Source: Anarhynchus alexandrinus (taxonomy: Eukaryota; Chordata; Aves; Charadriiformes; Charadriidae). From it: a stretch of DNA of 64,000 bases. Shown in pieces: positions 13,067-24,720 of this stretch. Location of the stretch: contig VUYV01000404.1 of NCBI GenBank assembly GCA_008711295.1, forward strand, positions 149,136 through 213,135, in the 5' to 3' direction. Under the pieces are notes generated by a model. It had not been told where the DNA came from, made no database searches, and saw only the letters and a program-made list of their open reading frames with translations. The translations under genes were made by a program, and so were the position numbers. Position 1 is the first letter of the stretch; each line of letters opens with the position of its first letter.

Positions 13067-14250
13067 ATGTGTATCCTATTCCACCTTGCCAAACTCAGAG
13101 AACAGCTTTATGTTCATACAGGACACCAGTCTCCTCTTTCCTTAACTTCTGCTTTATCATTCTGGCCCTTCCTGGGGTCAGAATTTCTGTGTGATTCAGC
13201 AAATCCAAAAAAGCATCCAGATGCTGTGAGATACCCTGAACGCTCTGTCTTGTATTCCATGTATCCCTTGCACCTCCTCTTCTGTCACATGTGCTGTAGG
13301 GTTCTGCAAGAGAAAGCACTTCTGTCTGCCTCAGTTGCTCTTCTTCCCTCCCCCAGAACAGAAACCCCCCTGCCATTCACTGGCAACCTCAAACAAGTAA
13401 CCTACAAACTTCCAGGATCCACTAGCCAGGGAACAGATTCAAGTATAGAACCCCAGGGAACATATGTGGAGAAGGCAATAGAGACCTGGTGCCTCTTTCT
13501 CCTCATGTATCTGCCAATAAACATTAGCTTTTTGTAATCTGCAGAAAGGGTAACAGGTAACAGAAAAGGGCCAAAGCGGGAGAGGAAGGCTGTGTAATGG
13601 TAACGATGCTGCGGAGCAACTCCTGAAACAGAAGCAGTAACCAAAAAGACACCCAGGTCTGGAGAAGTCCATGTGATATCAGGAAATAAAGTGACTTCAA
13701 ATCTTCTTGTAGAGGCCGTAGTAAACACTCACTGGGACACTGAAGCTCCCAATAGTGGAAACTGTGTTCACCAGCTGCCCAGTTTCAGAACAGTTCTCAG
13801 CTGGTGGAAGTCAATGGAACACAAAAGCTCATACTCACCTTCAGCTCAAGCAGCTTTCCCACCCAAGCTGTGTATGCTGGGTGCTTCTGCAGAGCAGCTC
13901 AGCAAAAGAAAGTGGGTGACAGTAACTCCCCGATACAGGGCTCAGGCCTGGCAGAAAGGAAAAAAAGGCGATTTGCCCTGAAGTAGTGGTCACCTCATAT
14001 ACTGCCAAGGCCAGATTGCCCGCTTGTGCGATGCAGCTCAGTGTCACACTCTGTACCAGGACGGAGCCTCCCTGCCAATGTCAGAAACTCCCCCAGAACC
14101 GGATGACAAACTAACACCTTTTCTGTTTCAAGCTTTTGTGGCACGCTCTTTCCCTGAAGTGATACTTCGGAGGGGTTCAGATCAGACATCTGAAGTCACA
14201 GAACAGCGAACTGGGAAGCAAGGGCAGCTGCGGACATACTTCAGTTAGCT
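13067..14250. other. GC-raised, open-frame-dense segment of unknown origin
   Basis: About 1.2 kb that is clearly less AT-rich than its surroundings and open in several frames on both strands: 156 codons at 13067-13537 plus, 108 codons at 13402-13728 minus, 102 codons at 13673-13981 plus. None of the peptides shows a domain I recognise. It includes an AATAAA-like motif (CCAATAAACATT near 13515) and the splice-site pair listed separately. Possible explanations are an old LTR or other retro-insert, a non-coding RNA exon or simply a GC islet. The sequence alone does not decide. Confidence 0.4.
13839..13886 (-). other. Candidate cryptic 48-nt cassette exon in CTNND2 intron 2
   Basis: On the sense (minus) strand a pyrimidine-rich tract (CCCACTTTCTTTTGCTGAG) runs into CTCTGCAG at 13887-13894. 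Then come 48 nt ending GAAG, then a strong donor GTGAGTAT at 13838-13831. The length is 16 codons. Because exon 2 ends in phase 0, the segment would read open (KHPAYTAWVGKLLELK) and keep frame. It is not part of the delta-2 catenin protein as I know it. It may be chance, a lineage-specific exon or a pseudo-exon. Confidence 0.25.
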
Positions 14251-17200
14251 TACCCAACAGTACTAGTCTTTATTTTTTTATTATATGAATCAATCTGCAC
14301 TTTTAAAATTGGTACTGAACCACATTCTTTGAGACTTAAAAAATCAAAGTTTGTACTTCACTAGATTGAAAGAAATTTGCAACATAACAAAAGTAAAGCA
14401 ATTTTCTTTTGTGGTTTGGCCACACAATTAAGACATAGGTTCTTGCATTTACTGCTTATTCTCAGCATGAAATTGGGAAAAAAAAACACACCATCCTTAT
14501 CCCTATCGACTTGTTATTGCATTGAGTCATGAAAGGGAAAGAAGCTTCCCATCAATTTTGCAAAGTTCTAAAAAGTGATTTATTTATATTTTTTTAATAA
14601 AAAAAGACCCTCCAGCAGGAGTAACCACTCAACAGTGTGTAGGATACAACCAGACATCTTTTGCTTTTAATTTGGCAATGAATATACAAACCAGCTACTC
14701 CTGGCTTATGCCAATTCTTTTCTTAACTATGGGACTCTATTGGTAGCAGTTTCTAGAAGCCCTGCTAAGATGACACCAAAACCTGACAGTTATTTAAATG
14801 CAGAATTTCTGAAAGCTTTAGTAAACTTTACCACATCTAAGCCACTTTATGATGACACATATGGTGCTTGAAATCAGGGCGTTTGGGTTTTTGGTTGGTC
14901 TTTTTTTTTTGAGTCCTTTTATCAAGCCCTTCTCTTCTAAAGCTGAAATTTAAGCCACCTATAAAGTCACCCACCAAATCTTTTTATTGCATATTTAGAG
15001 AATTAAAATTTTCAAAATTACATAATATAAGTAGATTTTAATCATTCTGTGATCCTGAGATATTTTGCCTCCCACTTTGATTTGACATCATGCTTAGAGC
15101 TGATCTGAAAAGCTATGATTTTCTCTGTTCTGAAGCATTTTTATTACCTTGTTCTACCAGTGTACTTTATGATTTGCAATTGTATTCAGCTCTCTCCTGA
15201 ATGTGTTAACATTCTAAGATGACACACGTTCCTTGTATCTTTATTAAAATCAACACACCCCATTTCTCACCTTGCTTCTGTGTCAGTTTTTGCAATAATC
15301 TATGGACATAAAAGGCTTTGGTAACTTCTCACAATGTCCCTATTTATGATTCCCATTGTAGTTTACAGGCCAAACGTGCATAGGTTGGCTTCAATGTATA
15401 TAATCTGCATTTGATTTTAAGCACCTGTACTTGCAAGGGGCAACTAGATATTAAATACTACCTAAGTGTTTCGGAAGATAATTAGCAGCTAAGACAATTA
15501 CTTCAGGCAAATGATGTGAGCCTAACACAGGAACGGGAATCACAACACCTTGAACAACTGTGTCAACTGGTGCTCAGAAAAGTTAAGGGTAATATTTAAC
15601 AATGAAGTTTGATGGAGTGAGATTCAGGAAGATATGCTGAAGTTGAGGTATGCAAAATGTGTAAGAAAGATGTGTAAAATATGAGGCACCTAAGCCAAGT
15701 TCAAAGAGTACTAACTCACTCACCTGATCAGAAGTAATATTGTTAAAAGATGGAGGAAAACAATAAAAAAATAAATCTTACACCACCTGAAAACATAGTA
15801 CTTTGCATTTCTGAGAACAAAATGCTATGATCTCTCGAAGAAGAAAATGTTGCAAAGATAAAATCTGATAATTTGAGTGTCAGAATTACAACACATCTTT
15901 CAAAAGAGGCAAAAACCAATATCCCTAAAAAACTCATTCACTGTTTCTTCACACTAAATGTTTTAATTTAAATGGAACAGATGAAGCAGACTTCTCAAGG
16001 TGGTTGTTTTTTCCACACTTTCCTAGGCTCCAGTCCTACAGTTATGTAAAATCTGTACCCATTATAGAATAAAAGAAGCTTAAAGGAGATACAAATGTTG
16101 TCTTTTTCTTTATCATTATTTGCTAATTTATTAACTCCAAATTCTATGGATGATTGTTGGCACTTAGGTTTCTATTCTCCTTTAGCTCCGCTTTGCAAAC
16201 AAAATCCATCTACGTTCCATAATACCTCAGTACAATGCCACTTATAAGGGCTACAAAACAGCAGGACTGCAGCAATCTACTCTATTGGAAGAGTTCAGGT
16301 ATGTCCAACAGTCCTCTCTTTTTTCTTTTTTGTTACAGAGGTTAAACATAACTTTGACCTTCATAAAGTCTTTCATTGGACTACTACTGGGCAATAACTG
16401 AGAAAATATACAGAGCCTTATACAATCAATGATTCTGTCCACAGACTGGGTAGCTAGAGCAACTTTTTTTTTGTTCATTTGCTGGCTGGTCTTTTTGAAG
16501 ACACAGAATAGTCAAGAGCAATCCCTTCTTCTAACATGAGAAATGAGCCATGGTTATGCTGAACATGAGCACCTATAACCCAATCAAGCACCCCACTCTC
16601 TAGAGGCTTCCTCTGAACTTCTGTTTGAAGCTTGTCAGCTGCCTTCCAGTATGGTCAGGTAAAAGGGAAGTTTATCTGTGGGAAGCAGCTATGCAATGAG
16701 AATGGGATGTACCCTTTTAACTAGCTCTGCAACCAAAAATAGTACCATTAAAAATTCAAAGCTATTTGGATTATTACTATAAAAGTCACGACAAAGAGAG
16801 AGATTGTGAAGATATCTCGTTAAAATCAGTCCTAAGCAAGATGCAGAGAGCTGGCAAAGTGGGGAAAACCACCAAGCATAAAAATAACGGAGAAAAAACT
16901 CACTTTATTATCTTGTTCTTCTTTAATTACTTAATTTGTTCTCCCTCTAAAACAGAACACCATTTTAATCCTAGCTAAGGAATCTCAGACAAGGTTTGCA
17001 TGGGCATGCAAAAAAATATTTAAATTTCTATTCCTTCTTGTCTATTGTGTGATCTTAGACATGCAATTTTAGAAGGTTGTTTCCTTTAAACCCTGAGCAG
17101 TTGAATTTCCTTCATAGGTAGTTCTTCTTATGTACAGACAAAAAAATTCTACAATAAGGGCTAACTATACCTCCAAAAAAATCCATTAGTAGCTTACATT

Positions 17201-20200
17201 ACATGATAAAGCAAGGAAATTTAAGGAACTAAAGTATGGGTTCAAGAAATTCACAATATTTATAACTTGAAAAAGATTGCCTATTCCAATGACTTCGACT
17301 TGTTCTTGTCACGACAAGTTGGAACACTGTAACTAAAGAAAAAAGTGGGATTTCTTTTAGAATAAATGCACATTCTCCCATACAATCCTGGGAATGAAGA
17401 GAGTACTCTAGACCTTCCTGAAGTCCATACTACACATAATTCATCCCTGAAAGTCAATCAAAACCAGACATGAATCCTACAAGTTGTGCATGTTGGGTTT
17501 GTTCTTTTTCCTGGATCCATCTTTCTTCATTAATTTAGTATCATCAAGTGAGAATAAGTGTGTTGGTTTATTAAGCCTAAATTTTGACACTTAGAATTAA
17601 CATGTAGCTTACTTTGGTTTGTTAGTTAACAAGGTACACAAAGTATGGGGATGTACATCACTTCTTAGTTATTCAAGTAGAAAGAAAATCGTATTTCCTT
17701 CCTGAAATGGGTTCAAAGTTTATTTTATTTACTACGCTGTGCCTTAGGATATTGGCCTTTTTAATTCACAGCTGATTTGACAAGGACAGAGTTCAAGTGA
17801 TAATTAGATTCTCTTTTATTGATTTTCGGCTGGTAAGTAACCAACCTAATCTTGTTACATTCTGCCCTAACTTTGAGCCCTTTCATGATTAACTACTCTG
17901 GACACATATTTGAATTGCGTAGCAGCAGAAGTAAATGTGACTCATATTCTGGCACATCAATTTGTATAACAACTCAGGCAGTCCAATACGTATGCTGAAA
18001 TAGGTGCTTTTAGCGTGCATATCTTTCGCTGGTACACAAGAAAGGAGACCTATACTGAAGAGCATTCAGGAAGTTTTTGGGACAAAACCATTCTTTCTTT
18101 CCACTGCCTTTCAGTATATTCTATTTAAGAGAAGATTCAGATTACACACAAACTCTTAGGATACCCACATACTCCAAAAGGAGAATGAAAAACTTATCAT
18201 CTGGATTGTTTGTTGAAATACTTGCTAATACACACAGTTTACACAGAAAAGATGTGTACTCTGTAGAAGTTGTGTAGCAGGAGAGGAAAGATAAGCCACT
18301 GAGACAGTTACTAAACTCTGTTGCATGGGTTTCAAACCGATAGACTAAAGGAACAAAAAAAGGTATCTGTTTTCTGTACTAGCATCCCATATGGAAGGAT
18401 GCAGCTGCACTTTATACGAGGGGATGGCTGCACAGACATGTGACTCTGCCACATGATACAAGAGCATCCGCTGTACCAACCAGTGTAAACAAAAGGCAAA
18501 GTCACCTTAGCCCCTGGGGTAAACCTATACCTGCCTCACACCTGTCATACCATGCTCTTGGGCCTGAGACCCCCAGTCGTTATTTAGAAAATGCTTACTA
18601 TTTTTTTCTTGGGCTGAGACTGCAATTTAACTTCAGCAAATTACATTAGCTTATCATGAAACATGAATCTATCATAATCTTAATCATGAAAAGTTATCAA
18701 AATAAAGGATGAGGCAATAATTTTCTGAAATCACTGAGATATTTTCTGAATCTGCTTATGAAGCCAGAAAACTGAGGTCTCTGGCATGCTTTCTTAATTT
18801 AAAAAACCTCTCAGGAAAATATTACTCACCATGTTTACCTCATTAGAGGCAAACAACAACAACAAAAAAACCCCACAACACGTAAATCCAGAAGAATTAA
18901 GAATGACACTCCTACGCAAATTCCCAAAGTTAAGAGACTTGCGTCTTCTCAAACCTAGAGCACTGAGAAACCGTTTCTACTGTAAGTGAACAAAGCGATG
19001 GAAATTATTTTTCAGTTAAGCTTCAAAACTATTCGCATTACAGTTTACTGGCAGAAATTCTGAATCTCTAGAAAAACAGTAAGGATATGAATTTAACTAG
19101 GGAGAACTGATCAAAACAATTTCTGATCAATCTGAGATGTGCAAATATTTTAAAAATCATTCCTAGGCAGCAAAATAAAACACAAATGTTCAGCTGCAAT
19201 AAACCTTATACAGCTAGATACACTGAGGCCAGAACATGATATAATGTCAACCCTAATGTGGTCTAAAGTACAGCATTATGAGCATTAGTTGATAAAATGG
19301 AATCTAAAGAATATTGAGTGGGTATACACTGTAGCTTCTAAACAAATTCATTAACAAAGCAACAAGATTACAAGACTAACTGAAATAAAAATAAGACAAT
19401 ATAGATATATGATTTCATTTCCGGAGTCAGTTAAACACATGTCCTTTATAAATAAAAAACCCTAAATAACCCTGGTGTTTTCATTACAGCCAAGATGCAT
19501 ATAAAAACTTCTGGAAACCAGATAATATGAAACTATTTTAAATCTTTAACACAAAGATGGGTAAGACAACTGTCTTAAAAATATCCCCTACAAAAATATC
19601 TAGTATCATCACCACTGGACATACTATTATATCTACACACATATTATATCCACTGTTTACCTCACATAACCTCCATTTAGAAGTTCTTTATACAAAGGAA
19701 ATTTATCACTTGCAAACAAAGGAAGAGAATGAGCATTCTACCTCTCAGCATCCTTAAGTATTGATGTCTCAGCCTTTAAAGACAGTACGTTTTAGGAATA
19801 ACACAGATGCAAGGGTCATTTAAACTTTCCAGCTGACAATATGGTTCTCCCTCTTTGGCCACAAAAATAAGTCTTTGGTGGAAGGAGTTAATTAATGAGT
19901 TAAATTAATCCATATTAAATAAAAAAATAAAAAAATTTGACCACTGAGGAAAAACACAATATAGGAGAATAACACTTCCTCTTCATTACCCCTTATCTTG
20001 TTACCCCACAACATGAAGTCTGTCACTCAGTGCTACAGAGGTAGGATTTACCCTCTAATCCCATTTTACTCCAGACAATTTCTCAATGCCACTCTGTGAC
20101 ACGTATTTTATATCCTCTCTTCCCGCAGAGGGTCGAAACATAGTTGCTAAGATCCAAGATCAAGCTGTCATCCACAATAAAGGAGCAGAAGCACTTACTT

Positions 20201-23200
20201 AGTATACTCCATCAACGACTATATTACACCCTTTACAGAGGGGTAAAGATAGTGTTCTTCGCCAGATTTAAATGACTGGATCAAGACACGAAATTTAACA
20301 CCTTCTACACAAAATTTTATGTTACATCTTTTTAACAACAAATTTAACTCCTCTGCGGATACTTCCAAAAATGCCTGCTGGTTTTATGTAGTTTAATCCT
20401 GGTCTGATTTGCAATATATTGCTATGGAGATACTTTGATCTGGAATCTGTATGCAATTACTGTCAAAATAACGAATTGCATGGGTGGTTTGTTGTGTTTG
20501 TTGTTTTTTTTAAATCAATCACTTTTTTGTTAGTGTTTACCATCCTTCAATACATAAACTACAAAATCAATATATAAAGTATATTTGTAGCCCCTTTCAG
20601 TAACAGCTGATTTCAGAAGACTCAACAACAGGGCAGGGAATCGGAAACTAGAAGAGGAGCTAGGAAATATTCCACAAGAGGTATTCATTTGGCTGGTGAA
20701 TCTGAAAGGAGCAAAGGTCAGTGCTGGATTTGAAAAATATGTTCTATAAGAACATGCTTGTAGCTACACAACAAGCACAACATATGAAAAGAATCAGTAT
20801 TACCTTCATCCAGAATTTTCAGAGCTTGATGCCTTAATTTAGGCTTGTAGATCCTTACTCATTCACCAAGTATGTAAGTTGATTTTAAAATATGGAGCAC
20901 TCACAGTATCCGCTGACATCGAAACTATCAGAGGGTTCACTAACCAAAACCAATATTCTTGATGCAAATATTTCAGTGGCTACACAGAGGCTCAGGACTT
21001 TAGAAACCAGGTTTGAAAATTCCATGGTTTCTTTCAGTATTTGCAAAACACTATCTTCTCAGTTACATGAATATTTCATTTTGTTTTTATTTACGTAGTT
21101 ACGTTATTTTGAATATCCAAGCTATTTCTGACTATTATGGATAACAGTTGTGTTTCCTCATTAGCAAAGCATATGAAGAAAACTTACAAAATAAAAACAA
21201 ATAACCCCTCATCCAAGCCTCGCCTATGTGTAGACTAAAGAGCAAGTCTTAGCAGAAATGCGTAAAACCAAACCTCAAATATGACTGTGGGTGTGTTAAG
21301 AGAGAAATGCCAAATTTACAAGCCAATGTTATACTTCATGTATTGGGAATTTAAACGGGAATGTTGTGAGGCCAGGCCCACACTCTGCATTCTCACAATC
21401 TAAAGATTACCAATAGTCATGAATAAACTTTAAAATCCATTGGAAAATAAATCTGGCAACTTTTTTTACTTCAAAAATAGGAATAGTTTCCTCAGCTTTT
21501 TTAACGGCACGGAGCTTGACAGCACAGAACTGAAGCAGTCTCATTTCTCTGCAATATGACAAAGTTCAGATGAATCAATTATCAACTGAATTTAAGGTAT
21601 TCTAGGGCTGACATAGAGCTGACAGTTGCATCTCAAGAATATTGGCATACGCACTGTGGCTCTAATGCTAGTATGAGTAAATGCTAAGGGAATACCTATA
21701 CCAAGGATCTGCCTACACGCTTCCTTGCTTTTAAGCCCATTCCCCCAAGTCATCCCCATATAAAATACTTGTTGTGCGTTTATATCTGCTCACCCATACT
21801 GGTCTATGGATGAGGTTACCAATTTTTATTTAAAAAAACAGACCATGATATCCACTTGGCTGCTCAGCAGTGTAGCTGCTCAGGGGTCAGCAGTGACACT
21901 CAGGATTTTGGAACCATTCGGTACCATGCTGCCACTCTTCAGGTCTTCCTTTTACTTGAATTAACACCTGTGTGACATTCAAGAGGCACACCCAGACAAG
22001 TTCTTTGCCCTTTATTTTACTATGTCTATTCTATTGCTGTAGTACTCTGCTCATGTGTCCCAAACAGTGCTGGAAGGCGTTACCCGATCACACTGCTGCC
22101 TGGACAGAACATAGCACCAGAGCTTCCAGTCAATGTATAGGGTGATTTCGGCAAAAATGTGCCTTTAATATTTTAAGCTTAATTTTTAACTAACTTTCTG
22201 GGAGCTAAGCTTGATTTAGCGCATAGAGCTGGTGCTTCGATATCCAATTACCTGTAACTGCATCCTCAAATACCTACCCCTGCTATCTGTAGATTAAAAA
22301 CCACAGTCAGGTTTCAAAATCTGTCTTTAAAAGTGTAGAGCAGAATACCTTTTAAGATCTATGGATGACGGTGACTTACCAAAATGTTTTCAGTTACGTA
22401 ACAACCAACTTCTAAGGCTGACATAAGCTTTGCTTTACAAAAATAGAATTATTCCTGCGTTCAAATATATTCTGCCTTAAAGATTTCAGTGAAATGGAAG
22501 GGTGAGATTGGAAAGCAGCTGTGATAAAGCAGTTACGGTTGTGTGGGCGCTGGTGATAGGGCTGTTAAGGTTACATGGGTGCTCTAAGCGTACATTTTCA
22601 TATCACAATATGGCTGACCTAATTTTAGAAAGACAGAAATAGCTGGAACTTCATTTATCTAAATAAGGCACGTATCTTGCCATATGTAATGGGCTTGATT
22701 TGATTCACTGAATAACTCTTCTGAATTACTACATTACTACTTAACTCCACTAAACTATGAATTCTGCAATATTCAGTGTCACTTATTGTCATCTGTATTT
22801 CATAACAAATAAACAACATACTGGCTCTGTTGTGAGTGGGTAGTAACAAGACATTATTAAAAGAAAACATTTCATCATCATGTGGATTATAATCATGTAA
22901 AATATCATGTAATTGAACATCACAGATTATTATAATAAATATTTGGAACAGGATAACTGGTGATTCTTTAAGATAAATGTGTTACTACAATGGTAGATAG
23001 AGACACACTAGATATAAGAAGTTACTATACAAAACAACTACAAATGAGCATAAGTGATATTTTTCAGTGTTTTTCCTTTTTAGTATAGTCTATATTTAAG
23101 ATTCAGTGATCATACAATCTATATAAGACTTGTGAGGTAGTTGCAAATGGTATAACAAAAAAATCTTTCAACATTTTCTGTACAGGTTTTCTAGTTCGTT

Positions 23201-23784
23201 AACGTAGCTGTCCTACTGAAATATCTTTATTTTATGTAAAATTTCCAAATCTATGTCAATACCTAAAGCATTTTAGTCCATGAGATTTTTAACTGAAGAA
23301 ATTATATTTAAAAAATTCTTTTGCCCTCAAGACCTCAACTTTCCTGTCCATCAATACAAAACACATCTATAGGACTTTTGAAAACAGAATCCAAAGAAAG
23401 CCATATTTTTCTCAAAGATAATTACGAACAGTAAGTTCCAAAAGAATAGAACTATGATTCTGAATAATTTTATTACTGACTGGAATGCTAAAAGCACTAG
23501 TCAAATGCGGCTTTGTTGTACTGCATCTATAAATAAACTGGGCTAAATTAGTCACTCCAGGGATGCTGAGGGTAAATGATAACAGAAAGCAAACATTTCA
23601 CATTGTGCATATCGCATCTTTCATAGAGAAGCATCTAATACTGGTTTTTCACATAGTAACTGTTATGTAGAAACTGATGAGACTCTAAAAGTCTCCTTTA
23701 CACATGTGAAAATGCATGCTGCAACTGCTTCTAGTTTATATGCAGCTTCCCAGTTCTCACATGCATGCAGTGAGCATTTCCATA
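14251..23784. other. Long intronic stretch without supported genes
   Basis: AT-rich DNA with T-rich low complexity at 14887-14912 and 20485-20510, and an A/C-rich tract at 18851-18882. Slightly GC-richer bits occur near 18360-18580 and 21840-22120 without recognisable content. All open frames are under 80 codons. Confidence 0.5.
18851..18882. repeat. A/C-only low-complexity tract
   Basis: An (AAC)n run followed by A7 and CCCCACAACAC. It is one of a series of such tracts in the window. Confidence 0.7.
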
Positions 23785-24235
23785 ACTAAAGCTAAATATT
23801 TGTGGAATAAAACTCCCTCCTCTGTCAGGAGATGGAAGCAGAGACAAGCTACAAAGGAGGAGTTTGAAAACATTGCCTGGGCATGCAAGGATGGTGTTAG
23901 GAAAGGCCAAAGCTGAACTAGAGATAAAATTTGCAACAGAAGTTGAATACAACAGAAAGACCACTACATTACCAGTAAAAAGTGGAACAAGGAAAATGTG
24001 GGACCATGGTTGAATGGGGTGGGTGATTTAATGACCGCACATATAGGTACACACTGAGGTACCTGATGCCTTCTCTGTCTCAGCCTGAAGGTGAACCAAC
24101 AAGGTCCCCCAGGCCTCTGTGCCCAGGGGCAGGGTTTAGAAAGAAGAGGAAATACTAGCAGTGAAGGAGGATCGAGTCAATGATTACATGAGAGAGAGAT
24201 CTTGACTTACATGTGGGATATGATGGGCTTTACCC
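23785..24235 (+). mobile_element. CR1 LINE, internal-only ORF2 fragment
   Basis: Translation gives LWNKTPSSVRRWKQRQATKE, an AWACKDGVRKGQS segment, then WNKENVGPWLNGVGDLMT and, after frameshifts, an ILAVKEDRVNDYMRE-like stretch. This is the endonuclease to reverse-transcriptase linker of CR1 ORF2. It is broken by several stops and has no CR1 3' end. The portion from about 23985 parallels the fragment at 7898-8245. Confidence 0.72.
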
Positions 24236-24720
24236 CCGCACGCTGACAGCTGTCTGATATCTAGATCCAGAAGGACAGCTGGATAGTGGATCGCAAGTTA
24301 ATGGGAAAGATAAAGGGTAGGTACAATTCTTGGGTTTGTGCTCATCAGAGGGTGGGAGAAAGGAGTGTCTCAGACCTATCAGTGTGTTTCAGCCCTTTGC
24401 ATTTCTCCTTCAAGGGACTTGGATCTGACAGCCCTGTCCGCCAAAGGCATAGACAGGTTCCTTCTCAGTGTACTGGAAAGGTGAGCTCCTCCCCTTGTCC
24501 TTCCACGTTTGAGGGAACACAGACAGCCCTGCTGCACTGAGGATGTGAGTGGTCCTGAGATCCACCCCTGCTCCTCTGTGAGCAGAGCATGAGAAGCCTA
24601 CTGAGGGGCACTCTGGGTGGAGACTGGGACGAACCCTGGAAAACAGGCATGACCAGTAGCTGAGGCAGGTGTGCCCAGCACTGGGAAAGGAGATGTACAA
24701 TCACAGATTTGAATAAGCCT
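24236..24720. other. GC-raised sequence downstream of CR1 fragment
   Basis: About 480 bp, richer in G and C than the intron average, with open frames of 84 (plus, 24286-24540) and 96 codons (minus, 24410-24700) and no recognisable motif. It could be a decayed continuation of the CR1 copy, but I could not match it. Confidence 0.35.
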
